DNA from: Myxococcales bacterium
Lineage (GTDB): Bacteria > Myxococcota_A > Polyangia > Palsa-1104
Reading direction: 5' to 3'
NCBI GenBank assembly: GCA_028287105.1
Contig: JAQBQH010000380.1
Span: 1 to 64,000 of the forward strand
Length of the DNA stretch: 64,000 nt
A model generated the notes under the pieces. It worked only from the letters and a program-made list of their open reading frames with translations. It searched no databases and had not been told where the DNA came from. Both the position numbers and the translations under genes were made by a program. Of this stretch, positions 1 to 12,029 are shown piece after piece; position 1 is the stretch's first letter; every line of letters begins with the position of its first letter.

Positions 1-1
1 C

Positions 2-514
2 GGCACCAACGACGCCGAGATCCTGCCGATGGCCGAGCACTTCCGCGGCACCTCGGCGACGCTCCGCTTCATCGAGTACATGGACGTCGGCGAGACCAAT
101 GGCTGGCGCATGGACGAAGTGCTGCCGTCGGCCGAAATCGTGCGCCGCATCGGCGCGCGCCATCCGCTGGTGCCGCTCGAGGCCAGCGCGCCGGGCGAGA
201 CGGCGCAACGCTGGCGCTACCGCGACGGCGGCGGCGAGATCGGGGTGATCTCGAGCGTCACGCAGGCGTTCTGTCACGACTGCAACCGCGCGCGTCTGTC
301 GACCGAGGGCAAGCTCTTCCTCTGCCTGTTCGCGCACCGCGGCCACGACCTGCGCGCGCTGGTGCGCGGCGGCCGCAGCGATGCCGACATCGCGGCTGCG
401 ATCGGTGCGATCTGGGGCGAGCGCGACGACCGCTATTCCGAGCTGCGCAGTACCGGCGCCGCTGCCGCGCCGCTCGAAGGCCGCCGCGTCGAGATGCATT
501 ACATCGGTGGCTAG
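2..514 (+). CDS. moaA: GTP 3',8-cyclase MoaA (3' end, start outside window)
   Basis: C-terminal part of the radical-SAM enzyme that makes the first molybdopterin intermediate from GTP. The reading frame is open from base 2, so the start codon and the N-terminal radical-SAM CxxxCxxC cluster lie upstream of the window. Visible are the second 4Fe-4S cluster ligands (FCHDCNR, then a third Cys in LFLCLFA about 14 residues on), the preceding RFIEYMDVG strand typical of the family, and the C-terminal Gly-Gly (MHYIGG stop) required in MoaA. mobA follows 12 bases later and moeA overlaps mobA, so this is a molybdenum cofactor operon. Confidence 0.95.
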   Translation, partial: GTNDAEILPMAEHFRGTSATLRFIEYMDVGETNGWRMDEVLPSAEIVRRIGARHPLVPLEASAPGETAQRWRYRDGGGEIGVISSVTQAFCHDCNRARLSTEGKLFLCLFAHRGHDLRALVRGGRSDADIAAAIGAIWGERDDRYSELRSTGAAAAPLEGRRVEMHYIGG

Positions 515-526
515 GCCAGCGCAGCC

Positions 527-1126
527 GTGAGCGAGATTCCGCGCGAGCAGATCACCGGACTCGTCCTCGCGGGCGGACGTGGCTCGCGGATGGGTGGGCT
601 CGACAAGGGCCTGCAGAACCTCCTCGGCGTGCCGCTCGCGATGCATGCGCTGCTGCGCCTCGGCCCCCAGGTCGGCGAGCTGATGGTCAACGCCAATCGC
701 AACCTCGGCGCCTACGAATCGATGGGCGCGCCGGTCTGGCCCGACGTCCTGCCCGACTATCCCGGCCCGCTCGCCGGCTTCCTCACCGGCCTCGAGCACT
801 GCGCGACGCCGTACCTCGCGACGGTGCCGTGCGACTCGCCGCTCTTCCCCACCGATCTCGTCGCCCGCCTCGCCGCGCGGCTGGACGCCGAGGACGCCGA
901 GATCGCGATGGCGGCGACGCGCGAGGACGGCGAGCTGCGCCTGCAGCCCGTGTTCTGCCTGATGCGCGCGACCGTGATGGAGAGCCTGGTCCGCTTCACG
1001 ACCGGCGGCCGCCGCAAGATCGACGCATGGACGGCGACGTTGCGCCAGGTCGCCGTCGAGTTCGACGACGCGCAGGCATTCGTCAACGCCAACACGCTTG
1101 CCGAGCTGCGGCAACTGCAGCAATGA
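527..1126 (+). CDS. mobA: Molybdenum cofactor guanylyltransferase MobA
   Basis: Transfers GMP from GTP to Mo-molybdopterin to give the guanine dinucleotide cofactor. The 199-residue protein shows the nucleotidyltransferase signature [13 protein letters not shown] (residues 12-24) followed by DKG (26-28), and the metal-binding PCDSP (Asp103). It starts with GTG 12 bases after the moaA stop; the first in-frame ATG would delete the nucleotide-binding loop. It ends in an ATGA overlap with moeA, implying translational coupling. Presence of MobA implies that the organism makes guanine-dinucleotide-type molybdoenzymes in addition to any sulfite-oxidase-type enzyme. Confidence 0.93.
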   Translation: MSEIPREQITGLVLAGGRGSRMGGLDKGLQNLLGVPLAMHALLRLGPQVGELMVNANRNLGAYESMGAPVWPDVLPDYPGPLAGFLTGLEHCATPYLATVPCDSPLFPTDLVARLAARLDAEDAEIAMAATREDGELRLQPVFCLMRATVMESLVRFTTGGRRKIDAWTATLRQVAVEFDDAQAFVNANTLAELRQLQQ

Positions 1127-2394
1127 CCGATCGCGCCTCGCTGGAGGAGATCGCCTCGTGCGTCGCCGGCTACGACCCGAAGGCGCTGCCGGTGGCGCAG
1201 GCGCAGGAGTTCATCGCCCGCCTCGTGCCGCGCGTGCGGGCGGTCGAGAAGGTGGCGCTGCGCTCGGGCCTCGGCCGCGTTCTCGCGCATGACGTCGTCT
1301 CGGCGACCGACGTGCCGTCGCACGACAACTCGGCGATGGACGGCTACGCGCTGCGCACCGCCGATGCTTTCGACGGCGCCACCCTGCGCGTCATCGGCGA
1401 GGTCGCGGCCGGCCAGGTGGCGACCCGCACGCTCGTCGCCGGTGAGGCCTATCGCATCATGACCGGCGCGCCAATTCCGCCGGGCGCCGACGCGGTCATC
1501 ATGCAGGAGCAGTGCGAGCGGCGCGGCGACGAGGTCACGCTCAAGCGGGCGGTCAAGCTGCGCGACCACGTGCGCGATCGCGGCGAGGATGTGCGCGCCG
1601 GCGAGGTCGTGCTGCGGCGCGGGCTCACGTTGCGCGCGGCCGAGGTCGGCACGCTGGCGTCGGCGCGGCGCGCGCGTGTGGCGGTGACGCGGCGGCCGAT
1701 CGTGGCGCTGCTCGCGACGGGCGACGAGCTGCGCGATGTCGGCGAGCCGCTCGATCCCGGCGCCATCCCCGATACCAACAGCTACGCGCTGGCGGCGCTC
1801 GTGCGCGAGGCCGGCGGCGAGCCCAGGCAGCTACCGATCGTGCGCGACGATCGCGCGGCGTTGGCGGCGGCGATGCGCGAGGCACGCAGCGCCGACCTCA
1901 TCGTGTCGACGGGCGGCGTCAGCGTCGGAGAGCACGACCACGTCAAGGCGGTCCTCGAGGAGCTCGGCGCCGAGCTGACCGCGTGGCGCGTCGACATGAA
2001 GCCGGGCAAGCCGGTGGCGCTGGCGGTCCTCGACGGCACGCCCTACTACGGGCTGCCGGGAAATCCGGTGTCGTCGATGGTGGCCTTCACGCTGTTCGTG
2101 CGGCCGGCGATTCGCGCCGCGCTCGGCTGCACCGAGCCGCTCGACCTCGCGCGCGCCACGGTGCGACTGGAGGCGCCGCTGACGGTGCGCGGCGAGCGGC
2201 GCCAGTTCCTGCGCGCGCGCGTCCGCTTCGCCGACGGTCGCCTCGTCGCTGCGCCGATGGCGCGGCAGGGCTCGGGGGTGCTGTCGTCGATGCTCGGCGC
2301 CAACGGGCTCATCGTCGTCGACGCCGGGATGCACAGCTTCGACGCCGGCGCCGAAGCGAGCGTGCTCATCATCGGCCCGCTCGGCCGCGACTAG
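1123..2394 (+). CDS. moeA: Molybdopterin molybdenumtransferase MoeA
   Basis: Inserts molybdate into adenylylated molybdopterin, the last step of Mo-cofactor synthesis. The 423-residue protein has the family hallmarks [10 protein letters not shown] (67-76), the [11 protein letters not shown] loop of the MPT-binding domain, the KPGKPVA segment and GLPGNPVS, and then the C-terminal beta-barrel domain. The ATG overlaps the mobA stop as ATGA. Upstream in-frame extension is possible but would lie wholly inside mobA and match nothing in the family. Length is normal for MoeA (about 400-420). Confidence 0.95.
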   Translation: MTDRASLEEIASCVAGYDPKALPVAQAQEFIARLVPRVRAVEKVALRSGLGRVLAHDVVSATDVPSHDNSAMDGYALRTADAFDGATLRVIGEVAAGQVATRTLVAGEAYRIMTGAPIPPGADAVIMQEQCERRGDEVTLKRAVKLRDHVRDRGEDVRAGEVVLRRGLTLRAAEVGTLASARRARVAVTRRPIVALLATGDELRDVGEPLDPGAIPDTNSYALAALVREAGGEPRQLPIVRDDRAALAAAMREARSADLIVSTGGVSVGEHDHVKAVLEELGAELTAWRVDMKPGKPVALAVLDGTPYYGLPGNPVSSMVAFTLFVRPAIRAALGCTEPLDLARATVRLEAPLTVRGERRQFLRARVRFADGRLVAAPMARQGSGVLSSMLGANGLIVVDAGMHSFDAGAEASVLIIGPLGRD

Positions 2395-2522
2395 ATGATC
2401 CGTCACGCGTGGCCGGTGCCGGGTGCGCCCTCATCGCGCAGCGTCCCGCTGCCCTAGCGCATCGGCGTGAGCGTCGGCTGCTCCCAAAGCCGGTGGCCCT
2501 GTGCTTGCAAAACGTGTAGTCC

Positions 2523-2933
2523 GTGCACCGCTGGATCATCACCGCTCTCTGCCTCCTGCCGCTCGGCGGCCGAGCCCTCGGCGCCGAGCCGGCGCCGGCC
2601 TGGCTGATCGCGCCGCGCGATCCGCGACTTTCGACCCCACGGCCGCCGTCCTATTTCGAAGAGCACGCCGCGAGAGTGGAAAAGGATATCCACATTTTCC
2701 AGCAGGGCTACACCCTCGAGCAGAACCGCCAGCGCGACGAGCTCAAGCTGTACGGAAGCACACCGGGCGGGGCGACGGCGACGATGGCCGGGATCGGCCT
2801 TTTTTCGGTCACGGTCTTCAGCGTGGCGCATACCCCCGCGCCGCTGAAGTTCGCCTTCGATCGCGCCATGCACCTCGGACCCGCGGTGTTCGACGGCGGC
2901 GGCATGGGTGCCGGCTTCGGCGGGCGATTGTAA
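2523..2933 (+). CDS. Small exported protein of unknown function
   Basis: 136 residues from a GTG start. Residues 1-20 form a plausible Sec signal peptide (HRW, hydrophobic core IITALCLLPLGG, then ALGAEP as cleavage region). The mature part carries a charged helix (YFEEHAARVEKDIHIFQQGY) and a hydrophobic, Gly-rich C-terminal half (TMAGIGLFSVTVFSV; GGGMGAGFGGRL). I recognise no family. It sits 128 bases after moeA and 25 bases before the kelch-like lipoprotein. The start is not certain, and no good ribosome binding site is visible. Confidence 0.6.
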   Translation: MHRWIITALCLLPLGGRALGAEPAPAWLIAPRDPRLSTPRPPSYFEEHAARVEKDIHIFQQGYTLEQNRQRDELKLYGSTPGGATATMAGIGLFSVTVFSVAHTPAPLKFAFDRAMHLGPAVFDGGGMGAGFGGRL

Positions 2934-2946
2934 CGTTCGTCTCGGC

Positions 2947-2952
2947 TATGCT
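2947..2952 (+). promoter_or_regulatory. -10-like hexamer TATGCT, leaderless arrangement
   Basis: TATGCT ends exactly 6 bases before the ATG at 2959, placing the expected transcription start on the start codon. No convincing -35 was found at 16-18 bases upstream. The same geometry recurs at several other genes in the window. Confidence 0.45.
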
Positions 2953-2958
2953 GAGGCG

Positions 2959-3918
2959 ATGCCAAGCGTGAATCGGTTTGCCTTCGTGCTCGCCGCCGCA
3001 TCGGTCGTGGGCTGCGGGCAGACGGGGCCGATCGACTGCCCGTCCAAGCTGCGCCCGAGCCCGCGCAGCGGCGCCGCGGCCGCGCTGGTGCCGGCCACCG
3101 GCGAAATCTTCATGATCGGCGGCACGACGGCGAACGGCGCCCTCACCGACGAGCTGTGGCGCTGGTCCTCCGGCGCCTGCGGAGGCTGGCTGCCGCTGGC
3201 GCTCACCGACGCGCCACTACCGCGCACCGGCGCCGCCGCGCTCTTCGATCCCTCGCGCCATCGCCTCATCGTCCTCGGCGGCGGCAGCACGGGCGGCGTC
3301 CAGGCGCTCGACACCGACCGCCTCCAGTGGTCGCAGCTACAGCCGAGCGGCGGCGGCTTCACCGGTCGCCCGACGCTCGCCGTGTACGACGGCGCGCGCG
3401 ATCAGGTCGTCGATGTGACCGTCGGCGTCGCGCAGCTCTCGTTCGCGAACATCCCCGCTGGCGAGTGGCACTTTCTCGACGTCATGCCGCCGCTCCCCGA
3501 CCGGCCGCCCGCCTCGATCGCGCTCGATCCGACGCGCTCGGCCATCTTCGAGCTGGACAGCGCGGGCCTGCACGCGTTCAGTCTCCTCGTCGACAGCTGG
3601 CGCGACGTCGCCGTCACGGGCGATCTGCCGGCCGCGGGCGCGACGCTCCTTTGGGACGACACGCGCCGCCGCCTCCTCGCCGTCGGCGATGGGCTATGGG
3701 CCGCGTCGCTCGACGGCAACGGCACCAGCGCCACCTGGACGCTCCTGCCCACCACGGGAGCGCCGGTCGCGCGCGCGGGCGCCGCGCTCGTCGTCACCGG
3801 CGACACGCTCTGGCTTTGGGGCGGTCGCGCCGGCGGCTGCGTCTACGACGATCTCTGGCAGGTCGATCTCAACACCGAGGTTTGGACCAATCCGCAACCG
3901 GCGACGAGCTGCCCGTAG
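2959..3918 (+). CDS. Kelch-like beta-propeller lipoprotein
   Basis: 319 residues. A lipoprotein signal (FVLAAASVVGC, lipobox Cys at about residue 19) precedes repeats of the kelch/galactose-oxidase type: hydrophobic-GG pairs such as FMIGGTTANG, IVLGGGSTGG and LWLWGGRAGG, each followed by a W-containing strand (ELWRWS, RLQWSQL, DLWQVD). Similar propeller lipoproteins are common in Myxococcota and are usually of unknown binding specificity. The ATG was chosen because it places the signal peptide at the N-terminus; the frame is also open further upstream. Located on the cell envelope. Confidence 0.82.
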   Translation: MPSVNRFAFVLAAASVVGCGQTGPIDCPSKLRPSPRSGAAAALVPATGEIFMIGGTTANGALTDELWRWSSGACGGWLPLALTDAPLPRTGAAALFDPSRHRLIVLGGGSTGGVQALDTDRLQWSQLQPSGGGFTGRPTLAVYDGARDQVVDVTVGVAQLSFANIPAGEWHFLDVMPPLPDRPPASIALDPTRSAIFELDSAGLHAFSLLVDSWRDVAVTGDLPAAGATLLWDDTRRRLLAVGDGLWAASLDGNGTSATWTLLPTTGAPVARAGAALVVTGDTLWLWGGRAGGCVYDDLWQVDLNTEVWTNPQPATSCP

Positions 3919-3939
3919 GTATGCTAAAAACTGCGCACC

Positions 3940-5609
<1,670 letters not shown>

Positions 5610-5610
<1 letters not shown>

Positions 5611-5966
5611 TGAGCGCGCTCTTCTCTATGATCGTGCTCTTCCTGCAGCTGACGGCGGCGCAGCTCGACGCGGCCAAGGCGGCTTATCGCAAGCTGACGC
5701 CGGCGGATCTCGAGTCGCACAAGGCGGCCGCGGCGGCGCCGAAGACGGCGGAGCGCGTGGAGGTATCGGAGCGCATGCGCTCGGCGAGCTTCGGTCAGCG
5801 GAAGTTTTTGTTGGTCGCGGCGGACGGCAAGCAGTACTGGGTCGAGTTTTTCCCGTCGACGAATCGTCCAGGGGCGCTCTACGGGCCGTTCGACGTCACG
5901 GCCGCGAAGGGCGCGACACCGTCGACGCCCAGCAATCCAACGACGCCGGACGCGCCGAAGAAGTAG
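5610..5966 (+). CDS. Small protein with N-terminal hydrophobic segment, unknown function
   Basis: 118 residues starting at an ATG whose first base is the last base of the ettA stop codon, so it is probably translationally coupled to ettA. Residues 2-14 (SALFSMIVLFLQL) are hydrophobic and could be a signal or anchor. The middle shows an amphipathic helix followed by a short beta-rich region (FLLVAADGKQYWVEFFPST). The tail is low complexity, rich in Thr/Pro/Ala. No family recognised. Confidence 0.65.
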
Positions 5967-5969
5967 TCG

Positions 5970-7436
5970 CTACGGGCAGGTCTGCGCGCAGACCGTGCGG
6001 ACCTCGTTGACGCAGATGTTGTCCCACGCGGTCGTGCAGCAGTAGCTGTCGGCGGCGCAGATCCTGGTCGCGCAGGGATCGCAGCTCGCGGTCAGGCGCG
6101 CGCCGGTTGCGCAGATCGAGTGAGCGCAGGTCGCGCCGCCGCCACCACCACCACCACCACCGCCCGCTCCACCACCGCCGCCGCCGCCACCACCCGCGCC
6201 ACCGCCGCCACCACCGCCACCGCCAGCGCCGGTGAGCGCAGCGCCGTTGGGCGTGCCGTTGCCGGTAGGGCCGTCGTAGCCGACCTTGGCCGTGCACAGG
6301 TACGAGCCGCTGCAGCTGCCGTTGGCGCCCGAGGTCACGTCGAAGAACGCCGTCGTGTTGGCGTACGCGTACGAGCCGTCGTCACCGCCGTGGCCGGTCA
6401 TCGCATAGATCGTCGCCACGATCGGCGACGCCGCCGACGTGCCGCCGTACACCGCCCAGCTACCCGCGTTGTACACGGCCACGCCGGTGTTCGGATCGGC
6501 CACCGCCGCGACGTCGGCGACGCTGCGCTTGGCGCAGCCGCTGTCCTTCTGCCACGTCGGCTTCGCCGAATACAAGGAGCAGCCCGATCCGGCGCCGCCG
6601 TTGGTGTTGGCCACCGAGCCCCACACCGTCTCGACCCAGCCGCGCGCATTGGCCGTCGACTTGGCGAGCGCGGTGCCGCCGACCGCGATCACCTTCGGTG
6701 ACGCCGCCGGATACTCGACACCGTAGCCGCCGTCGCCCGACGACGCGAAGATGGCGACACCCGGATGCGTGAAGTAGGCGCTGTCCGCCTGCGAGTCGCC
6801 CGAGTATTCACCGCCGCCGTAGCTGTTGCTGACGACGGTGGCGCCGAGCTTGACCGCCGTGTTCACCGACGCGCCGAGGTCGGTCATGTTGGCGCTGTTG
6901 GCCTCGACGAGCAGGATCTTGCAGTTGGGGCACATCGCCGACGCCATGTCGACGTCGAGCGCGATCTCGCCCGACCAACCGGCGTCGGCTTTGGGATAGC
7001 TGCCCTGCACGCCCGACTGGTTCACCTTGCGGAAGCAGCCGTTCGCCGTCGTGCACGCGGGCAGCCCGAACGTCGAGCGATACTTGGCGAGATCGCTCTC
7101 GGCCGTCGGATCGTCGTAGGCGTCGACGATGGCGATGGTCTTGCCGGCGCCGAGCGTCGCGTCGATCTTGTACGCGCTCTGCAGACCCGTGGGCCCCAGG
7201 CCCGACGGCGTCGCCGCCAGCGCGTAGGTGCCGAACTCGTCGGTGCGGATGCGCGCCAGACAGGCGAACTCGCCCTCGGCCGGATCGGCGCACACGCGCT
7301 GCGACGGCAATTTGGCGACGCTCTGGAACTCGGCTTCGACGCGATCCTGATCGCCGGCGGTAACCTCGCCACCGACGCAGCCTGCCAGCGTCAGCGTTCC
7401 GACCACGATGCTTCGAATCCAATGACTGCGCGACAT
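5970..7436 (-). CDS. Secreted S53 (sedolisin-type) serine peptidase lipoprotein with poly-Gly linker and Cys-rich tail
   Basis: 488 residues. A lipoprotein signal ends in LTLAGC (lipobox). The catalytic domain (about 85-400) shows the sedolisin Glu/Asp pair in GEIALDVD (E-x3-D), the oxyanion-region Asp-containing SSGDGGYGVEYP, and the nucleophile in GGTSAASP. The long pro-kumamolisin propeptide typical of S53 enzymes is absent: only about 60 residues precede the catalytic domain. After it come three runs of about ten glycines separated by Ala, then a domain with about ten Cys (CAHSIC, CDPCATRIC, YCCTTAWDNIC) resembling tails on myxobacterial exported proteins. A good Shine-Dalgarno (AGGAGG) lies in a hairpin upstream. 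Confidence 0.88.
   Translation of the reverse strand: MSRSHWIRSIVVGTLTLAGCVGGEVTAGDQDRVEAEFQSVAKLPSQRVCADPAEGEFACLARIRTDEFGTYALAATPSGLGPTGLQSAYKIDATLGAGKTIAIVDAYDDPTAESDLAKYRSTFGLPACTTANGCFRKVNQSGVQGSYPKADAGWSGEIALDVDMASAMCPNCKILLVEANSANMTDLGASVNTAVKLGATVVSNSYGGGEYSGDSQADSAYFTHPGVAIFASSGDGGYGVEYPAASPKVIAVGGTALAKSTANARGWVETVWGSVANTNGGAGSGCSLYSAKPTWQKDSGCAKRSVADVAAVADPNTGVAVYNAGSWAVYGGTSAASPIVATIYAMTGHGGDDGSYAYANTTAFFDVTSGANGSCSGSYLCTAKVGYDGPTGNGTPNGAALTGAGGGGGGGGGAGGGGGGGGGAGGGGGGGGGGATCAHSICATGARLTASCDPCATRICAADSYCCTTAWDNICVNEVRTVCAQTCP
6136..6230. repeat. Glycine-codon repeat tract encoding the peptidase linker
   Basis: Three consecutive blocks of GGN codons (ccg/cca triplets on the + strand) separated by single Ala codons. 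Codon choice alternates between GGT and GGC, so this is a triplet-rich low-complexity tract prone to slippage, not an exact microsatellite. Confidence 0.85.
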
Positions 7437-7438
7437 GG

Positions 7439-7467
7439 GGCCTCCTGCGCTTCGTGCGTCAGGAGCC
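7439..7467 (-). promoter_or_regulatory. Hairpin covering the Shine-Dalgarno of the S53 peptidase gene
   Basis: On the minus strand, GGCTCCTG pairs with CAGGAGGCC across a 12-base loop: a perfect 6-bp CTCCTG/CAGGAG stem, extended by two G-C pairs around one bulged C. The 3' arm contains the AGGAGG ribosome binding site 4-5 bases before the peptidase ATG at 7436. Folded mRNA would hide the ribosome binding site, so this could be translational control. The rest of the 7437-7639 gap shows no gene. Confidence 0.5.
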
Positions 7468-7639
7468 CTTCAGCAACTTGCGCGCCGAAATCCGGTGGGC
7501 CCGATTACGTGTCAGCCGTCCTTGAAACGTGTTCCAAGCGCGCGACTTCTCGTCTGTCGCCAAAGGTGCGACACGCGCAAATCGCCCACCGCGTGCGGCG
7601 GACAAGAGGCATCACTGGGAGCCGCCGCCCCGAAATCAT

Positions 7640-9023
<1,384 letters not shown>

Positions 9024-9031
<8 letters not shown>

Positions 9032-9051
9032 GGACGCTTTATATGTATGAT
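9024..9051 (+). promoter_or_regulatory. sucA promoter candidate (TTGGCC-N16-TATGAT)
   Basis: Plus-strand -35-like TTGGCC (9024-9029) sits over the fumC start codon; TATGAT (9046-9051) follows after 16 bases, and the sucA ATG begins 8 bases later. It overlaps the fumC promoter on the opposite strand, so the two genes probably compete for RNA polymerase. Confidence 0.45.
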
Positions 9052-9066
9052 CTACCTGCATGTCTA
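9038..9066 (-). promoter_or_regulatory. fumC promoter (TAGACA-N17-TATAAA), leaderless
   Basis: Minus-strand -35 TAGACA (9066-9061), 17-base spacer, -10 TATAAA (9043-9038), then 6 bases to the fumC ATG at 9031. Both hexamers match the housekeeping consensus at 5 of 6. The -35 lies inside the first codons of sucA. The expected start of transcription is the A of the fumC ATG. Confidence 0.65.
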
Positions 9067-12017
9067 CCGACCTACTGAGCCTCGCCGGCAACCTCGCGTT
9101 CGTCGACGAGGTGTACGCAAAGTATCTGGAAAACCCGAATTCCGTCGACCCTAGCTGGCGGCGGCTGTTCGAGAACGGCCTCGGCGCGGTGACGAGCGGC
9201 GCGCCGGCGACGCCTGGCGCCCCCACGATCGAGCCGTCGCCCGCAGCGAACGGAAATGGCGCCGGCAGCAACGGTAACGGTGCCAACGGCAGCGCCGCGA
9301 CAGCTGCCGCGACGGCGACCCCGAGCGGCAACGGCCACGGCAACGGCGCCCGCGCCGCCGTCGACGCCTCGCTCAAAGTCGACGCCTCGCTCAAGAAGGT
9401 GCTGCCCTTCACCGCGCCCGACTCGACCGCCGGGCTGGCGCCCTCCGAGGCGCGCTACGGCCGCACCTTCGGCCTCGTCAACGCCCACCGCGCGCGCGGC
9501 CACATGATCGCCAAGCTCGATCCGCTCGAGCTGCTCAACCAGGAGCCGCAGCCCGAGCTGGACCCGCGCGCCTACGGCTTCACCGACGTCGACTACGAGC
9601 AGGTCATGCCGCCGGGCGGCTTCCATGGCGCGGGCTCCTTGACGCTGCGCGAGCTCATGCGCCGGCTGCGCGCGACCTACTGCGAATACATCGGCGTCGA
9701 GATGAACCACATCGCCGACGTCGCCAAGCGCGCCTGGCTGCAGGACCGCATGGAGCCGGTGCTCAACGCCCCGCCCATCGACAAGGACACCCAGCTCTAC
9801 ATCCTCGAGAAGGTCGCGGCCGCCGAGGTGCTCGAGAACTTCATCCACACCAAGTACGTCGGCACCAAGCGCTTCTCGCTCGAGGGTGGCGAGTCGCTCA
9901 TCCCGATGCTCGAGCTCATCGTGGAGCGCGCCGGCATTCACGGCGTCGACGAGATCGTGTTCGGCATGGCGCACCGCGGGCGGCTCAACGTCCTGGTCAA
10001 CGTCATGGGCAAGTCGCCGTCCGATCTCTTCGCCGAGTTCGAGGACATCGATCCCGAGTCGATGTTCGGCGGCGGCGACGTCAAGTATCATCTCGGCTTC
10101 TCGACCGACCGCGTGACCCGCACCGGCGCGCACATGCACTTGACCATGGCGTTCAATCCGTCGCACCTCGAGGCGGTCGACCCGGTCGTCGTCGGGCGCG
10201 TGCGCGCCAAGCAGCGGCGCCGCAAGGACGAGAAGCGCGAGCGTGTCCTCGGCGTGCAGGTGCACGGCGACGCCGCCTTCGCCGGACAGGGATTGGTCTC
10301 GGAGGTCTTGAACCTCACGTCGCTGCGCGGCTATCGCACCGGCGGCACCGTCCACGTCATCGTCAACAATCAGATCGGGTTCACGACGTCGCCCGTCGAA
10401 GCGCGCTCGACGCCCTACGCCACCGACGTGGCCAAGGCGATCCAGGTGCCGATCTTCCACGTCAACGGCGATCACCCCGAGGCGGTGGCGCAGGTGGTGC
10501 GGCTGGCGATGGACTATCGCAAGCAGTTCCACTCCGACGTCGTCATCGACATGTACTGCTATCGCAAGTACGGCCACAACGAGGGCGACGAGCCCAGCTT
10601 CACGCAGCCGCTCCTCTACCAGCGCATCGAGCATCACCCGTCGGTGCGCACGCTCTACGCCAACGATCTCGTGGGCCGCTCGATCATCGCGCAGTCCGAG
10701 GCCGAGGCCATCGTCGGGCGCGAGCATCAGAAGCTCAACGAGGCCTTTCAGAAGAAGCGGTCGGCGCGGCCCAAGCCGACCTTCGGCACCGGCGTGTGGC
10801 AGGGCTATCGCGGCGGACCGGACTCGGCGACGCCCGAGGTGCCGACCAAGCTGCCGCGCGAAGAGCTGGCGGATCTCGCCGATTGCATCACGCGGCTGCC
10901 AGACGGATTCCGCCCGCATCGGGTCGTGCAGAAGCTCCTCGCCAATCGCGCGCAGATGGGCAAGGGCGAATTGCCGCTCGACTGGGGCATGGCGGAGCAT
11001 CTGGCGTTCGCGTCGATCGTGCGCCAGGGCTCGATGGTGCGCCTGTCGGGGCAGGACTCCAGGCGCGGCACCTTCAGCCATCGCCACGCGGTCATCATCG
11101 ATCAGCGGACGGCGCAGGAGTGGGTGCCGCTCGAGCACGTGTCGCCCGATCAGGGGCCGTGCCGCATCTACGATTCGCCGCTCTCGGAGGCGGCGGTGCT
11201 CGGGTTCGAGTTCGGCTACTCGCTCGACTATCCCGATGCGCTCGTGGCGTGGGAGGCGCAGTTCGGCGACTTCGTCAACGGCGCGCAGGTGATGATCGAT
11301 CAGTACATCTCGTCGGCGGAGGACAAGTGGAACCGCCTGTCGGGGTTGGTGCTGCTGTTGCCGCACGGCTACGAGGGGCAGGGGCCGGAGCACTCGTCGG
11401 CGCGCTTCGAGCGCTTCCTCGAGTCGTGCGCGGAAGACAACATGCAGGTCGTCTATCCGACGACGCCGGCGCAGTTCTTCCACCTCTTGCGCCGGCAGGT
11501 GGTGCGCAAGCTGCGTAAGCCCCTCATCGTCATGACGCCGAAGTCGCTCTTGCGTCTGCCGGCGGCGCGCTCGGAGCTTTCGGAGCTCTACGAGGGGCAG
11601 TTCCATCGCATCCTCGACGATCCGAAGCCGCCGCATCGCGACAAGGTCAAGCGGGTGATCCTGTGCACGGGCAAGATCTATTACGAGCTGGCCGACGAGC
11701 GGGCGCGCCGCAACGACGACACCACGGCGATCATGCGCATCGAGCAGCTCTATCCGATTTTGGCGCGCGATCTGGCGGGCGCGCTCGATACGTACGCGCA
11801 GGCGGAAGAGGTGGTGTGGGTGCAGGAGGAGCCGGCCAACATGGGGGCGAATCACTTCATCTACGTGAGACTGCTCGAGGTGGCCGGGCATCGCAGCGTG
11901 CATGTGGTGGCGCGGCAGGAGAGCGCGTCGCCAGCGACGGGGTCGCACAAGGCCCACCTCATGGAGCAGCAGCGCATCATCAACCAGGCGTTCGCGCCTG
12001 TGGACCAATTGGGGTAA
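9060..12017 (+). CDS. sucA: 2-oxoglutarate dehydrogenase E1 component SucA
   Basis: Thiamine-diphosphate decarboxylase subunit of the 2-oxoglutarate dehydrogenase complex. 985 residues. The N-terminus ([19 protein letters not shown]) is the E2-binding peptide of E1o proteins. It is followed by a Gly/Asn/Ala-rich linker (about 60-105) unique to this copy, then the E1 core with [36 protein letters not shown] and the TDP region ([10 protein letters not shown] to VNNQIGFTT, about 402-440). The C-terminal transketolase domain includes [15 protein letters not shown]. sucB starts 12 bases after the stop. Its start codon is 28 bases from the divergent fumC start. Confidence 0.97.
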   Translation: MSTDLLSLAGNLAFVDEVYAKYLENPNSVDPSWRRLFENGLGAVTSGAPATPGAPTIEPSPAANGNGAGSNGNGANGSAATAAATATPSGNGHGNGARAAVDASLKVDASLKKVLPFTAPDSTAGLAPSEARYGRTFGLVNAHRARGHMIAKLDPLELLNQEPQPELDPRAYGFTDVDYEQVMPPGGFHGAGSLTLRELMRRLRATYCEYIGVEMNHIADVAKRAWLQDRMEPVLNAPPIDKDTQLYILEKVAAAEVLENFIHTKYVGTKRFSLEGGESLIPMLELIVERAGIHGVDEIVFGMAHRGRLNVLVNVMGKSPSDLFAEFEDIDPESMFGGGDVKYHLGFSTDRVTRTGAHMHLTMAFNPSHLEAVDPVVVGRVRAKQRRRKDEKRERVLGVQVHGDAAFAGQGLVSEVLNLTSLRGYRTGGTVHVIVNNQIGFTTSPVEARSTPYATDVAKAIQVPIFHVNGDHPEAVAQVVRLAMDYRKQFHSDVVIDMYCYRKYGHNEGDEPSFTQPLLYQRIEHHPSVRTLYANDLVGRSIIAQSEAEAIVGREHQKLNEAFQKKRSARPKPTFGTGVWQGYRGGPDSATPEVPTKLPREELADLADCITRLPDGFRPHRVVQKLLANRAQMGKGELPLDWGMAEHLAFASIVRQGSMVRLSGQDSRRGTFSHRHAVIIDQRTAQEWVPLEHVSPDQGPCRIYDSPLSEAAVLGFEFGYSLDYPDALVAWEAQFGDFVNGAQVMIDQYISSAEDKWNRLSGLVLLLPHGYEGQGPEHSSARFERFLESCAEDNMQVVYPTTPAQFFHLLRRQVVRKLRKPLIVMTPKSLLRLPAARSELSELYEGQFHRILDDPKPPHRDKVKRVILCTGKIYYELADERARRNDDTTAIMRIEQLYPILARDLAGALDTYAQAEEVVWVQEEPANMGANHFIYVRLLEVAGHRSVHVVARQESASPATGSHKAHLMEQQRIINQAFAPVDQLG

Positions 12018-12029
12018 GTAGAGAGCGTC

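Noticed and set aside
527-1126. MobA as a plasmid mobilisation relaxase
   Set aside because: The sequence is the molybdenum cofactor guanylyltransferase ([13 protein letters not shown]), within a moa/moe operon; there is no relaxase motif and no plasmid context.
6136-6230. Possible CRISPR or satellite in the CCA/CCG-rich stretch
   Set aside because: It is an in-frame glycine linker within the peptidase gene, with irregular units and no spacers.
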